This document shows, in pieces, positions 27,246 to 35,201 of a DNA stretch of 64,000 nucleotides. The notes beneath the pieces are model-generated. The model searched no databases. It worked only from the letters and a program-made list of their open reading frames with translations, and was not told where the DNA came from. Every line of letters starts with the position of its first letter. Within the stretch, counting starts at the first letter, position 1. Where the stretch lies: the NCBI GenBank assembly GCA_027491075.1, contig JAIXWX010000011.1, forward strand, positions 1 to 64,000. Reading direction: 5' to 3'. Position numbers and translations under genes: made by a program. This DNA comes from Flavobacteriales bacterium. GTDB taxonomy: Bacteria > Bacteroidota > Bacteroidia > Flavobacteriales_D > Sanyastnellaceae.

Positions 27246-28481
27246 ATGGATGATGTGGTAAGCATTGGAGCAGTTGAAAAAATCAGAAAACACTTTCCGA
27301 TTCTCCAACAAGAGGTCAATGGAAAACCTTTGATTTACTTCGACAACGCCGCCACCTCGCAAAAGCCGCTTTCTGTTATTGAAAGCATCACAGAATACTA
27401 CCAAGAATACAATTCCAATATACACAGGGGTGTACATCATTTGGCCAATATCGCCACTGGAAAATTTGAAAGTACACGACAAAAAGTAGCAGATTTCTTA
27501 GGCACTGATGACTTAGGTGAAATAATCTTTACCTCTGGAACTACCGACTCCATTAATCTGGTCGCACAGGCTTGGGGCAGATTGAATATTCATTCGGGAG
27601 ATGAAATTCTTGTTAGTGAGCTAGAACATCACAGCAATATTGTTCCGTGGCAAATTTTGGCTCAAGAAAAAAATGCCATCATCAAGGTAATACCCGTTAC
27701 AGATAAGGGTGAATGGGATCTGAGCAATCTGGAAGAGCTACTCTCTGAGCGCACTAAAATAGTCGCTGTAAACCATGTGTCAAATGCGCTAGGGACTATC
27801 AATCCCATTGAAATAATCATCAACCGCAGCAGGCAAGTAGGAGCGAAAATTTTAATAGATGGCGCTCAAAGTGTAGTGCATTTCGAAGTGAATGTAAAAT
27901 CCATTGATTGTGATTTTTATTGCTTCAGTGCTCACAAACTATATGGACCAACTGGCGTTGGTGTGCTCTATGGTAAAAGAGAAGTACTCGAATCCATGGC
28001 TCCATACAGAGGTGGAGGCGAAATGATCAAGACAGTATCATTCAAAGGCACCACGTATAACGAATTACCTCACAAATTCGAAGCTGGAACACCCAACATT
28101 GAAGGCATCATTGCCTTTGGCTCGGCAATCGATTTTGCTACGTCGCTGGATAAGGACTGGGTACAATTTCATGAAAAACAGCTTTTAGATACTGCAACAA
28201 CATTCCTTCAAGAAATAGAAGGCATGAAGATTTATGGAACATCCGCGCAAAAGGTTTCTGTTGTTTCCTTCCTCGTGGATGGAATACACCCTTATGATTT
28301 AGGAACCTTGCTCGATCAACAAGGGATCGCGGTGCGGACGGGGCATCATTGCACTCAACCGCTGATGGAACGATTTAAAATTCCAGGAACAGTGCGCGCA
28401 TCATTTGCCATTTATAATTCTATTGAAGAAGTAAATATCTTCGCAGACGCCTTGAGAAAATCAGTAAAAATGCTCCGATAA
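27246..28481 (+). CDS. sufS: Cysteine desulfurase SufS
   Basis: 411 residues; PLP enzyme that takes sulfur from L-cysteine as a persulfide for Fe-S assembly. Seen: YFDNAATSQKP at the N-terminus, NIHRGVHHLA, the PLP Lys in CFSAHKLYGPTGVG, and the active-site Cys in RTGHHCTQPLMERF, the group II (SufS/CsdA) form. SufE, encoded next, is its sulfur acceptor. Confidence 0.98.
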   Translation: MDDVVSIGAVEKIRKHFPILQQEVNGKPLIYFDNAATSQKPLSVIESITEYYQEYNSNIHRGVHHLANIATGKFESTRQKVADFLGTDDLGEIIFTSGTTDSINLVAQAWGRLNIHSGDEILVSELEHHSNIVPWQILAQEKNAIIKVIPVTDKGEWDLSNLEELLSERTKIVAVNHVSNALGTINPIEIIINRSRQVGAKILIDGAQSVVHFEVNVKSIDCDFYCFSAHKLYGPTGVGVLYGKREVLESMAPYRGGGEMIKTVSFKGTTYNELPHKFEAGTPNIEGIIAFGSAIDFATSLDKDWVQFHEKQLLDTATTFLQEIEGMKIYGTSAQKVSVVSFLVDGIHPYDLGTLLDQQGIAVRTGHHCTQPLMERFKIPGTVRASFAIYNSIEEVNIFADALRKSVKMLR

Positions 28482-28484
28482 ACT

Positions 28485-28919
28485 ATGGAAACCATAGAAG
28501 ACAGACAGAAAGAAATAATCCAAGAATTTGGAATGTTTGATGATTGGATGCAGAAATACGAATACATCATTGAGCTTGGGAAAGACCTACCCGTAATCGA
28601 ACAAGAGTTTAAAACAGAAGATCATCTCATTAAAGGATGTCAATCCAAAGTGTGGCTACACGCTGATTTCGGAGCAGACGGAATGGTTCGATTCACCGCT
28701 GACAGTGATGCAATTATTACAAAAGGATTGGTATCTCTTGTGATTCGAGTATTAGATGGAATGAATGGACAAGATATCGCACAAAGTGACCTTCACTTTG
28801 TTAATGACATAGGTTTAACTAGTCATCTGAGTCCAACCCGAAGCAATGGCCTAGCTTCCATGATTAAACAAATGAAAATTTATGGAATGCTAGCAGCAAA
28901 TCAGCAACCTCAACCATGA
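28485..28919 (+). CDS. sufE: Sulfur acceptor protein SufE
   Basis: 144 residues; receives persulfide sulfur from SufS and passes it to SufB. The reactive Cys52 lies in IKGCQSKVWL, and EEF-type N-terminal helices plus SNGLASMI at the C-terminus fit the family. Starts three bases after sufS; its stop overlaps the next start by four bases. Confidence 0.96.
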   Translation: METIEDRQKEIIQEFGMFDDWMQKYEYIIELGKDLPVIEQEFKTEDHLIKGCQSKVWLHADFGADGMVRFTADSDAIITKGLVSLVIRVLDGMNGQDIAQSDLHFVNDIGLTSHLSPTRSNGLASMIKQMKIYGMLAANQQPQP

Positions 28920-29224
28920 AGACAGAACTTCAAAACAAGATAATAGAAGTACTCAAGACCATTTATGATCCTGAGATACCCGTAGATATTTATGAGCTGG
29001 GTTTGGTATATGCTATTGATATTGACGAAGCACAATTCGCAACTATCACCATGACGCTTACCTCCCCGTCTTGCCCAGTAGCAGAAACACTTCCACCCGA
29101 TGTAGAAAATAAGGTAGCGTCCGTTGAAGGCATCACTGGGTGCAAGGTAGAAATTACTTGGGAACCACCATGGGATAAGAGCATGATGAGCCAGGAAGCG
29201 ATGTTAGAACTAGGATTTCTTTAG
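28916..29224 (+). CDS. DUF59/MIP18 family protein, SufT-like
   Basis: 102 residues. MIP18 features: IYDPEIPVDIYELGLVY near the N-terminus, and the conserved Cys in MTLTSPSCPVAETLP. SufT-type proteins help mature Fe-S proteins and are common as the last gene of suf operons. Overlap with sufE (ATGA) argues for shared translation. PaaD-type function is less likely with no phenylacetate genes nearby. Confidence 0.93.
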   Translation: MKTELQNKIIEVLKTIYDPEIPVDIYELGLVYAIDIDEAQFATITMTLTSPSCPVAETLPPDVENKVASVEGITGCKVEITWEPPWDKSMMSQEAMLELGFL

Positions 29225-29240
29225 TACCTTTCAACTCTTT

Positions 29241-30377
29241 ATGAAAAGAATAGCCATCCTCGGTTCTACCGGCTCTATAGGAACACAAGCACTTGATGTT
29301 ATCGCGTCGCATCCGGAAACCTTCGCAGTGGAAACACTTTGTGCTGGTTCTAATGCAGATCTACTTATTCAACAAGCCATCCAATTCAAGCCAAATGCAG
29401 TGGTAATTGGTGATGAGAGTAAGTACGAATACGTTAAAGAAGCGCTGTGGAACCATGATATAAAAGTCTATGCAGGATCAGAGGCTTTAGAACAAATCGT
29501 AGAATCAGGAGAAATCGATTTGGTGTTAACTGCACTGGTCGGTGCTGCTGGACTAAAGCCTACCCTCCGTGCTATTGAAGCAGGTAAAACCATTGCGCTT
29601 GCAAACAAAGAAACACTTGTTGTTGCAGGTGACTTAGTCACTCGCTTGGCTAAAGAAAAAGCAGTAAACATTTACCCCGTAGATAGTGAGCACAGTGCTA
29701 TTTTCCAATGCCTCGCAGGAGAATGGAATAATACAATAGAGAAAATTATCTTAACCGCAAGCGGTGGTCCATTTCGCGGTAAGAAAAAAGAAGAACTTTC
29801 TGAGGTAACCAAAGCTCAAGCACTCAAGCACCCCAATTGGAGCATGGGTGCAAAAATTACCATCGATAGCGCATCGTTGATGAACAAAGGTTTAGAGGTC
29901 ATTGAAGCGAAATGGCTTTTCGGATTGAAACCAGAACAAATCGAGGTAATTGTACATCCGCAAAGTATTATACATAGCATCGTACAATTTGAAGATGGCA
30001 GCATGAAGGCACAAATGGGGCTACCCGATATGAAACTGCCGATTCAATATGCAATGGCCTATCCCGATCGTTTGTCCTCTGATTTTCCTCGTTTCGATTT
30101 TACAAAATATCCTCAGTTGACATTTGAAGCTCCCGACCTCGATACATTCCGTTGTTTAGGACTGGCGTTTGAGGCTTTGAAAATGGGAGGAAACATGCCT
30201 TGTGTTTTAAACGCTGCAAACGAGGTAGCGGTAGCGCGTTTCTTAAAGGATGAAATAAAGTTTCTTCAGATCGCCGATGTCGTTGAAAATGCAATGCAAA
30301 ATGCCACCTTCATCGCTCAGCCAACATTAGAGGACTATCTTCACTCTGATCAGTTGGCGCGTGAAATAGCGCAGTGA
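29241..30377 (+). CDS. dxr: 1-deoxy-D-xylulose 5-phosphate reductoisomerase
   Basis: 378 residues; converts DXP to MEP with NADPH, the first committed step of the MEP isoprenoid pathway. Seen: NADPH motif ILGSTGSIGTQALDV, metal-site VDSEHSAIFQ, and SASLMNKGLEVIEAKWLF and HPQSIIHSIVQFEDGS. Lies 16 bases after the SufT-like gene, so it is probably read through from the suf promoter. The final MEP enzymes IspG and IspH need 4Fe-4S clusters, a plausible reason for the grouping. Confidence 0.97.
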   Translation: MKRIAILGSTGSIGTQALDVIASHPETFAVETLCAGSNADLLIQQAIQFKPNAVVIGDESKYEYVKEALWNHDIKVYAGSEALEQIVESGEIDLVLTALVGAAGLKPTLRAIEAGKTIALANKETLVVAGDLVTRLAKEKAVNIYPVDSEHSAIFQCLAGEWNNTIEKIILTASGGPFRGKKKEELSEVTKAQALKHPNWSMGAKITIDSASLMNKGLEVIEAKWLFGLKPEQIEVIVHPQSIIHSIVQFEDGSMKAQMGLPDMKLPIQYAMAYPDRLSSDFPRFDFTKYPQLTFEAPDLDTFRCLGLAFEALKMGGNMPCVLNAANEVAVARFLKDEIKFLQIADVVENAMQNATFIAQPTLEDYLHSDQLAREIAQ

Positions 30378-30426
30378 GTGAGGTACATTTAAGATCTCAA
30401 AACCTTTTGGACTCAATTCCATTAAC

Positions 30427-32694
30427 TCACGGATAATCTGTAATGATACCGTCTACTCCAACTTTTAATAGCTCAGCTACTATTGCAGAATCATTAACCG
30501 TCCAAGGAATAATTCGAAGACCGCGTTCATGACAGAATTGAACAACGGAATCGGTCACGAGCAAATAATTCGGACTATATATTTCTGGAATATATCCCAA
30601 AACTTCGATCACTTTCGTAGGACTTACTTCCTCCTCCACCAATACCGCGGTAGATATATCTTGGTTTATTTTTTTTACTTCTTGCAAAGCTTTCACATCA
30701 AAAGATTGAACTACGGAACGATCAAGGACATCGCATTTCTCCAAAACTTGAATCAAAAGTTGAGCAAAGACATCCTGTGTGGGATGAAAACTATGCGCCC
30801 CATCCACAATAGACTTAATTTCAATATTATAAAAAGGCTTAGATCTGTTCAACTCTGTTGCTCTTTGCTCCGAAAATTTTATGACCTCTTCGAGCGTGGG
30901 TATTTTCACTTCCAACTTCTTTTGATCTGGAAATCTTGGATTCGCAATTTGCCCACAACTATACAACTGAACCTCCTTTAGACTCAAACTAAAAATAGCA
31001 ATCGGCTGCTCGACGTCACAAAGACTTGGCAGAATCTCTAGATCGTGACAAACGACAACAACGCTATCCCTCGTAACAACGCAATCCATTTCCAAGGTTG
31101 TAACTCCGAGCTCGAGGGCCCTATTAAACCCTGGTATACTGTTTTCAGGCATAAGACCACGACAACCTCTGTGTCCTTGTAGATCAAATGCTCCTTTCAG
31201 ACGCACACGATAAATGAAGACATACTCTACAATTTTGCTGCGTTTATAAACAGGAAACTTCTCTATCAACTGAAATTGCAAAAAATCCTCATTCTTTTCA
31301 GGATCTTGAAAGAAATGTGAAGTTGTTATATAAAAATGCCAGTCATTGACAGAAGGACTTTGTTTCTGTTCATTTATAAAAGAAAAATGATGCAGGGCAT
31401 TTAAAGAACCAATACCAAAATAATCCACATCATTTGGCTCTGCAACATAGTGAGCTATATGCGCTCCCGGAAACCACTTGGAAAACAAAACCTGTGCATT
31501 CTTCTTTACCAAACCCTCTTCCTCTGCCCTTTCACGAATTCCTTTAAAATATATTCCTATATCCTCCCATCCGTACATGTCTAGGGTAAAATCGAATCTA
31601 CCAAGTCTATTTTGTAATGTGTTTTGGTGATCAAAAGAAATAGTATTTACAGCTATAGGACCAATAAAAAGAACAAACACTGAGAGAAAAAAAGCAGATA
31701 TAATAATGTATATCCTTTTAGCAAAAATCACCCCTGCTGGAAGAAGTAATAAGGTATAGGCTGGAGCACTCCAGTGAGGAAGTGTTTCATGCTGAAAAGA
31801 AAGAAATAAAAAAACTATTATTACTGGCAATGTTGTACATAGAATTAGTCTGTCCAGCTTTCTGGTAAGTACTCTTCTCCTAAATAACCAGAAGAGAGTG
31901 ATAACAATGAGTACAAATACGATTGGATTATTATAGGCTATACTGCCTCCCAATTCTTTGAAAAACCAGTCCCAATGCCAATTTTGGCCACTTGAAACTC
32001 GATTTCCTTGAAATACGAATGACACAAAATCATTTTGTGCATTCCAAATAATAACCGGCAGAGTTAACATACCAGTCACTAGTGCCCCTGCATAGATATG
32101 GGGAGATAAGAACCACTTTCTTTGAAAAAAAATGGCGTACACACCTATTCCAAACCACAAGAAAAGAACATGAATTTTGGAAAGAAAACCTAGTCCGCAA
32201 AAAAGACCTAAAAGAAACCAACGCAGATATGAATACTCCCCTTTTATAACGATTCGAATCAACTGATAGAATGCCAATAACAAAAAAAACAACATTCCTG
32301 TATCCGGCATGATAAATAAACCTGCAATGACTGATAAATAGAATGAGGAGCAACTTAGTAATGCTGCAGCAACAGCCGCTCTTCTTTCCGAAAACAATAG
32401 AACACTTCGATAGATAATCACAATATTGAGTGTACCTAGAATAATCGGGAAAAGACGGATAAAAAATTCCTGATGAAAGGTATTACCTGCTGTCCCCAGC
32501 CAGATTAGCCATCCCACCATCGGAGGGTGATCAAAAAAACTTAGCTGCGGAAACTTAGAATAAAAAGTATAATATACCTCATCATTTCCCAGTTCTAGGA
32601 AGCAAGCTCCTACGATTCGCAACACTACGAACAGCGCGACGATATGATAAATCGCCCAAGGATTTACCATCCAATTTTCTAGAGATCTTCTCAT
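30427..32694 (-). CDS. Fusion of GT-C (PMT/ArnT-like) glycosyltransferase and glycerophosphodiester phosphodiesterase
   Basis: 755 residues in one unbroken frame. Residues ~10-365 hold about 11 membrane segments with the GT-C catalytic loop LGNDEVYYTFY and FFDHPP after TM1, as in polyprenyl-phosphate-sugar-dependent PMT/ArnT enzymes. Residues ~366-505 are a soluble part. Residues 507-755 are a full GDPD domain: H508-R-G, PEN 516-518, E535 and D537 in LEMD, H550 in VVCHD, E625 and K627 in IEIKS, and the closing GIITDYP. With the N-terminus inside and 11 segments, the GDPD domain would be periplasmic. The GT half could glycosylate a lipid or envelope acceptor while the GDPD half cleaves a glycerophosphodiester. 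The pairing is unusual; the substrate is unknown. Its start overlaps the PHP gene by 113 bases. Confidence 0.85.
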   Translation of the reverse strand: MRRSLENWMVNPWAIYHIVALFVVLRIVGACFLELGNDEVYYTFYSKFPQLSFFDHPPMVGWLIWLGTAGNTFHQEFFIRLFPIILGTLNIVIIYRSVLLFSERRAAVAAALLSCSSFYLSVIAGLFIMPDTGMLFFLLLAFYQLIRIVIKGEYSYLRWFLLGLFCGLGFLSKIHVLFLWFGIGVYAIFFQRKWFLSPHIYAGALVTGMLTLPVIIWNAQNDFVSFVFQGNRVSSGQNWHWDWFFKELGGSIAYNNPIVFVLIVITLFWLFRRRVLTRKLDRLILCTTLPVIIVFLFLSFQHETLPHWSAPAYTLLLLPAGVIFAKRIYIIISAFFLSVFVLFIGPIAVNTISFDHQNTLQNRLGRFDFTLDMYGWEDIGIYFKGIRERAEEEGLVKKNAQVLFSKWFPGAHIAHYVAEPNDVDYFGIGSLNALHHFSFINEQKQSPSVNDWHFYITTSHFFQDPEKNEDFLQFQLIEKFPVYKRSKIVEYVFIYRVRLKGAFDLQGHRGCRGLMPENSIPGFNRALELGVTTLEMDCVVTRDSVVVVCHDLEILPSLCDVEQPIAIFSLSLKEVQLYSCGQIANPRFPDQKKLEVKIPTLEEVIKFSEQRATELNRSKPFYNIEIKSIVDGAHSFHPTQDVFAQLLIQVLEKCDVLDRSVVQSFDVKALQEVKKINQDISTAVLVEEEVSPTKVIEVLGYIPEIYSPNYLLVTDSVVQFCHERGLRIIPWTVNDSAIVAELLKVGVDGIITDYP

Positions 32695-33889
32695 TTCGTC
32701 TGACGAAGATAAAAATCCAAGTAAACCCTACTATGAAGATAATGATAAATCGATAAATTGCCGTTTTTAATGGGTTCACCACAGCGCCTTGTGAACTTTT
32801 CAATACTTCGCTACCGCCTCTTACTATTGGATTGGTGTATAACACTCTGCCGTCGGTTGTTACTAATTCAAATCTGGCATAAGAATAATCTCCTGGAAGT
32901 CGAAAGGATAAGTCCTTTACGTCGGAATAACGTCTTAAGGTGTCACTGTGATCACCAATTATCATAACCGACTTGAAGCTAACCAACGACTCAAGAATAA
33001 TGGTGTCTACCCTCACAGAAATCGAATGCAAGGGACTTTCCTTTGTCACCTCAGTTCTTTTAGTGTTACAATCTGAATTCGTAGCCTCAAGGAATTCTAC
33101 TGCTATGGTTCTACCACTCTTCAATGCATGACCAAGCAACAGCGGATTTGGATTCTGAGAAAAAACAAAGGTCCCACATCGACCAATATCTCGTGGTTTT
33201 CGGATATCATGACAATCATCACTACCCACAATGGGAAGATATTTTCCTCTTGTCAATACTTCATCCCATAACCACTTCGACTTTCTAAGCTTATTTATAA
33301 CCTCAAAGCAGTGCGCTCCGTCCAAAGAAGCAATATCCTCAGCGGAGTATGCCTCTCTTAAAGATGGATGGGCAAGCACAATTACACCTTTGGGATTCTT
33401 ATCTCTCAACTTGTATAGAATGGTTTGTTTTTGGTGGACATTCTGAAAAAAAGGAAAATCCAACCATTCAATTTGACTCCCACCTATCACTAGTTGATGA
33501 GTTTTACTTATGCCCCAACCATGCTCATAGGTGTGTAAACCCGATGTTGATGAGTGTGAAAGCTTATGATAATTTGAAACTTCATAAAGATCATATCCTA
33601 AATTCTTGTAAGTGTCCATTACCTGTTGCTCGGTTCCATATCCATTCAACATGCCACCCCAACAGTCCGAATGGGCATGAAAGTTAGACATGAAACCTCT
33701 GGATAAATCTACGTTCTCATAAGGATTAAACAAGATCTCACCATGAAAAGGACTTGAAGGTGTCAAGTCAAACCAAAAGCACTGGGTATATAAAAGAACA
33801 GCAACGCTGAGTAACCCGAGCAAACTCAAACCTAAAATTCGAGCAAAATTCCGAAACCTCATTACCCATCGTGCACAATTCATATTCAA
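32582..33889 (-). CDS. Membrane-anchored PHP-domain phosphoesterase-like protein
   Basis: 435 residues. TM1 about 15-37; then a PHP-type domain with metal-site motifs HAHSD (71-75), Glu103 in YEVSNY, His174 in LAHPSL, and a D-x-H (D225, H227) in GSDDCHD; then a beta-rich region (~285-360); TM2 about 379-396. The predicted topology places the PHP domain outside the cytoplasm. PHP domains hydrolyse phosphoesters (polymerase-associated, histidinol phosphatase, and others); the substrate here is unknown. The last ~37 residues (from about 399) lie in the overlap with the next gene, are Arg/Ser-rich, and may be incidental. Likely cotranscribed and coupled with the GT-GDPD gene. Confidence 0.72.
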   Translation of the reverse strand: MNMNCARWVMRFRNFARILGLSLLGLLSVAVLLYTQCFWFDLTPSSPFHGEILFNPYENVDLSRGFMSNFHAHSDCWGGMLNGYGTEQQVMDTYKNLGYDLYEVSNYHKLSHSSTSGLHTYEHGWGISKTHQLVIGGSQIEWLDFPFFQNVHQKQTILYKLRDKNPKGVIVLAHPSLREAYSAEDIASLDGAHCFEVINKLRKSKWLWDEVLTRGKYLPIVGSDDCHDIRKPRDIGRCGTFVFSQNPNPLLLGHALKSGRTIAVEFLEATNSDCNTKRTEVTKESPLHSISVRVDTIILESLVSFKSVMIIGDHSDTLRRYSDVKDLSFRLPGDYSYARFELVTTDGRVLYTNPIVRGGSEVLKSSQGAVVNPLKTAIYRFIIIFIVGFTWIFIFVRRNEKISRKLDGKSLGDLSYRRAVRSVANRRSLLPRTGK

Positions 33890-34010
33890 ATTTCTACTCT
33901 CGCAGTTAATTTTCTATTGAATAGAAGTCAGTAATCCATTAAAATAATGGCATTCTCTGGTATCCTTTTACATTACTGAAACTTCATCCTAACAAAAGCG
34001 AACGAATCAT

Positions 34011-34033
34011 TTAACACGTCTGATATGTGTTAA
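34011..34033. promoter_or_regulatory. Perfect inverted repeat TTAACAC-N9-GTGTTAA (candidate operator)
   Basis: A perfect 7-bp palindromic pair (34011-34017 and 34027-34033) in the 171-base gap between the divergent PHP gene and the Crp/Fnr gene. Its right arm overlaps the -7-like TAACTTCG of the Crp/Fnr gene. It resembles a dimeric regulator site; autoregulation by the Crp/Fnr protein is inferred. Confidence 0.55.
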
Positions 34034-34038
34034 CTTCG
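34031..34038 (+). promoter_or_regulatory. Promoter -7-like element for the Crp/Fnr gene (TAACTTCG)
   Basis: One mismatch to TAnnTTTG, ending 22 nt before the ATG, the same spacing as the perfect elements before pyrH and the PBP1A gene. Overlaps the palindrome above. Confidence 0.4.
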
Positions 34039-34060
34039 TACCAGTAAATTCTATTGAGTA

Positions 34061-34705
34061 ATGGAGCCTATTTCATCTCGATCTAAACTTGAAAACCTTT
34101 TTGAGAGTGCCCTGGTGCATGAGCTTTTTGAGTTTGGAGAAACTCAAAATTTCAAAGAAGGCGATGTCATTATGGACTACGGAAAATATGTTCGAATGAT
34201 GCCGGTCATACTAAGTGGTACTGTAAAAGTGCTTCGTCAAGACGACGAAGGAAACGAAATTCTCTTATACTATCTCTCCGACAGTGAGAGTTGCTCAATG
34301 GCCTACGGCTGTTGTATTTCATCTAAAAAAAGCGAGATAAAAGCAGTCGCTGAAGAAGATGGGCAATTGCTCGCTATACCCTACCCCAAACTTTCCGAAT
34401 GGCTTTGTAAATATGAAAGCTGGAGAAACTATATTTTCAATGGCTTTAATGATCGATTTGGAGAGCTGCTTGCTTCGATTGATATTATCGCATTTGGCAA
34501 TATGGAACAACGCCTGCGGCAATATTTATTAGAAAAATCTAAAATTGCTGAAAGCTCCTTAATCAAAGTTTCACATCACAAGATTGCGGAAGAACTAGCC
34601 ACTACTCGAGTTGTCATATCCAGAATTTTAAAGCAGTATGAGAATCACAATAAATTGATCCTTTATCGCAACGAGATAAAGCTTTTAAAGTCTTTTTATG
34701 AGTAA
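34061..34705 (+). CDS. Crp/Fnr family transcriptional regulator
   Basis: 214 residues. N-terminal cNMP-binding-like beta-barrel (about 20-120; FKEGDVIMDYGKYVRMMPVIL and GTVKVLRQDDEGNEILLYYL), a dimerisation helix, and a C-terminal winged HTH with SHHKIAEELATTRVVISRIL (about 170-190). A Cys-rich stretch CSMAYGCC (about 77-84) is shared by a Bacteroidota subgroup and could sense redox or sulfur state, but the Fnr four-Cys arrangement is not visible. Divergent from the PHP/GT-GDPD unit, whose expression it may control through the palindrome 34011-34033; convergent with the receiver-like gene, four bases apart. Confidence 0.92.
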   Translation: MEPISSRSKLENLFESALVHELFEFGETQNFKEGDVIMDYGKYVRMMPVILSGTVKVLRQDDEGNEILLYYLSDSESCSMAYGCCISSKKSEIKAVAEEDGQLLAIPYPKLSEWLCKYESWRNYIFNGFNDRFGELLASIDIIAFGNMEQRLRQYLLEKSKIAESSLIKVSHHKIAEELATTRVVISRILKQYENHNKLILYRNEIKLLKSFYE

Positions 34706-34709
34706 AACG

Positions 34710-35099
34710 TTAGTTCAGATTATAATCCCTTATATCGAAAAGCAGTCGCATCAGTGATTCAAACTGGATCTGTTCTTTGGATATCCCCATGGCATTGAAC
34801 TCATGGAGTATAGCAGAAGTCTTGTTATCCAACTCTTTGTATAGAAAAATATTCAAGCTATTTTGAAGCAACGGAGCATCTCGCAACGCCCCCTCAAAAT
34901 ACTCTTCATAATCACCCAATACATCGACCACTGTAGCAAAAACGCCCCCCTCATTGAAACACTCTAAAAGCTCTTCCCAAGTCTTTACTACATTCACCTC
35001 TACTGGCGTTATCATTCGATTAGAAATAAGCCCGATCTCACTCTGCAAACCAGAGATAAGCCAATCCTCCTCTGAGAGAATTACCAATCTTCGCTTCAT
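34710..35099 (-). CDS. Uncharacterised protein with a degenerate response-regulator receiver-like pattern
   Basis: 129 residues, no membrane segment or signal. The start RRLVILSEEDWLISGLQSEI mirrors the first strand, acidic pocket and helix of a receiver domain. A later strand ends in Asp (FATVVDVLGD) where the phosphoacceptor would be, then FLYKE and an AMGISKEQ turn. There is no DNA-binding output domain. I read it as a stand-alone, partly degenerate receiver-like protein; the match is by eye. It sits 102 bases after folB and tail-to-tail with the Crp/Fnr gene. No function can be assigned. Confidence 0.6.
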   Translation of the reverse strand: MKRRLVILSEEDWLISGLQSEIGLISNRMITPVEVNVVKTWEELLECFNEGGVFATVVDVLGDYEEYFEGALRDAPLLQNSLNIFLYKELDNKTSAILHEFNAMGISKEQIQFESLMRLLFDIRDYNLN

Positions 35100-35201
35100 A
35101 AGAACACTTTAGATTAAGATTCGGGCACGAATAAAGAACCATTTTAAGAAAAACCCAATCAGGAACTTGAGTAAATCTTCACTTCTTAACTCTTAGAATA
35201 G

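Noticed and set aside
30374-30430. Pairing of GTGAGT (30374-30379) with ACTCAC (30425-30430) as a terminator between dxr and the GT-GDPD gene
   Set aside because: The loop is about 45 bases and the stem only six, too weak to claim.
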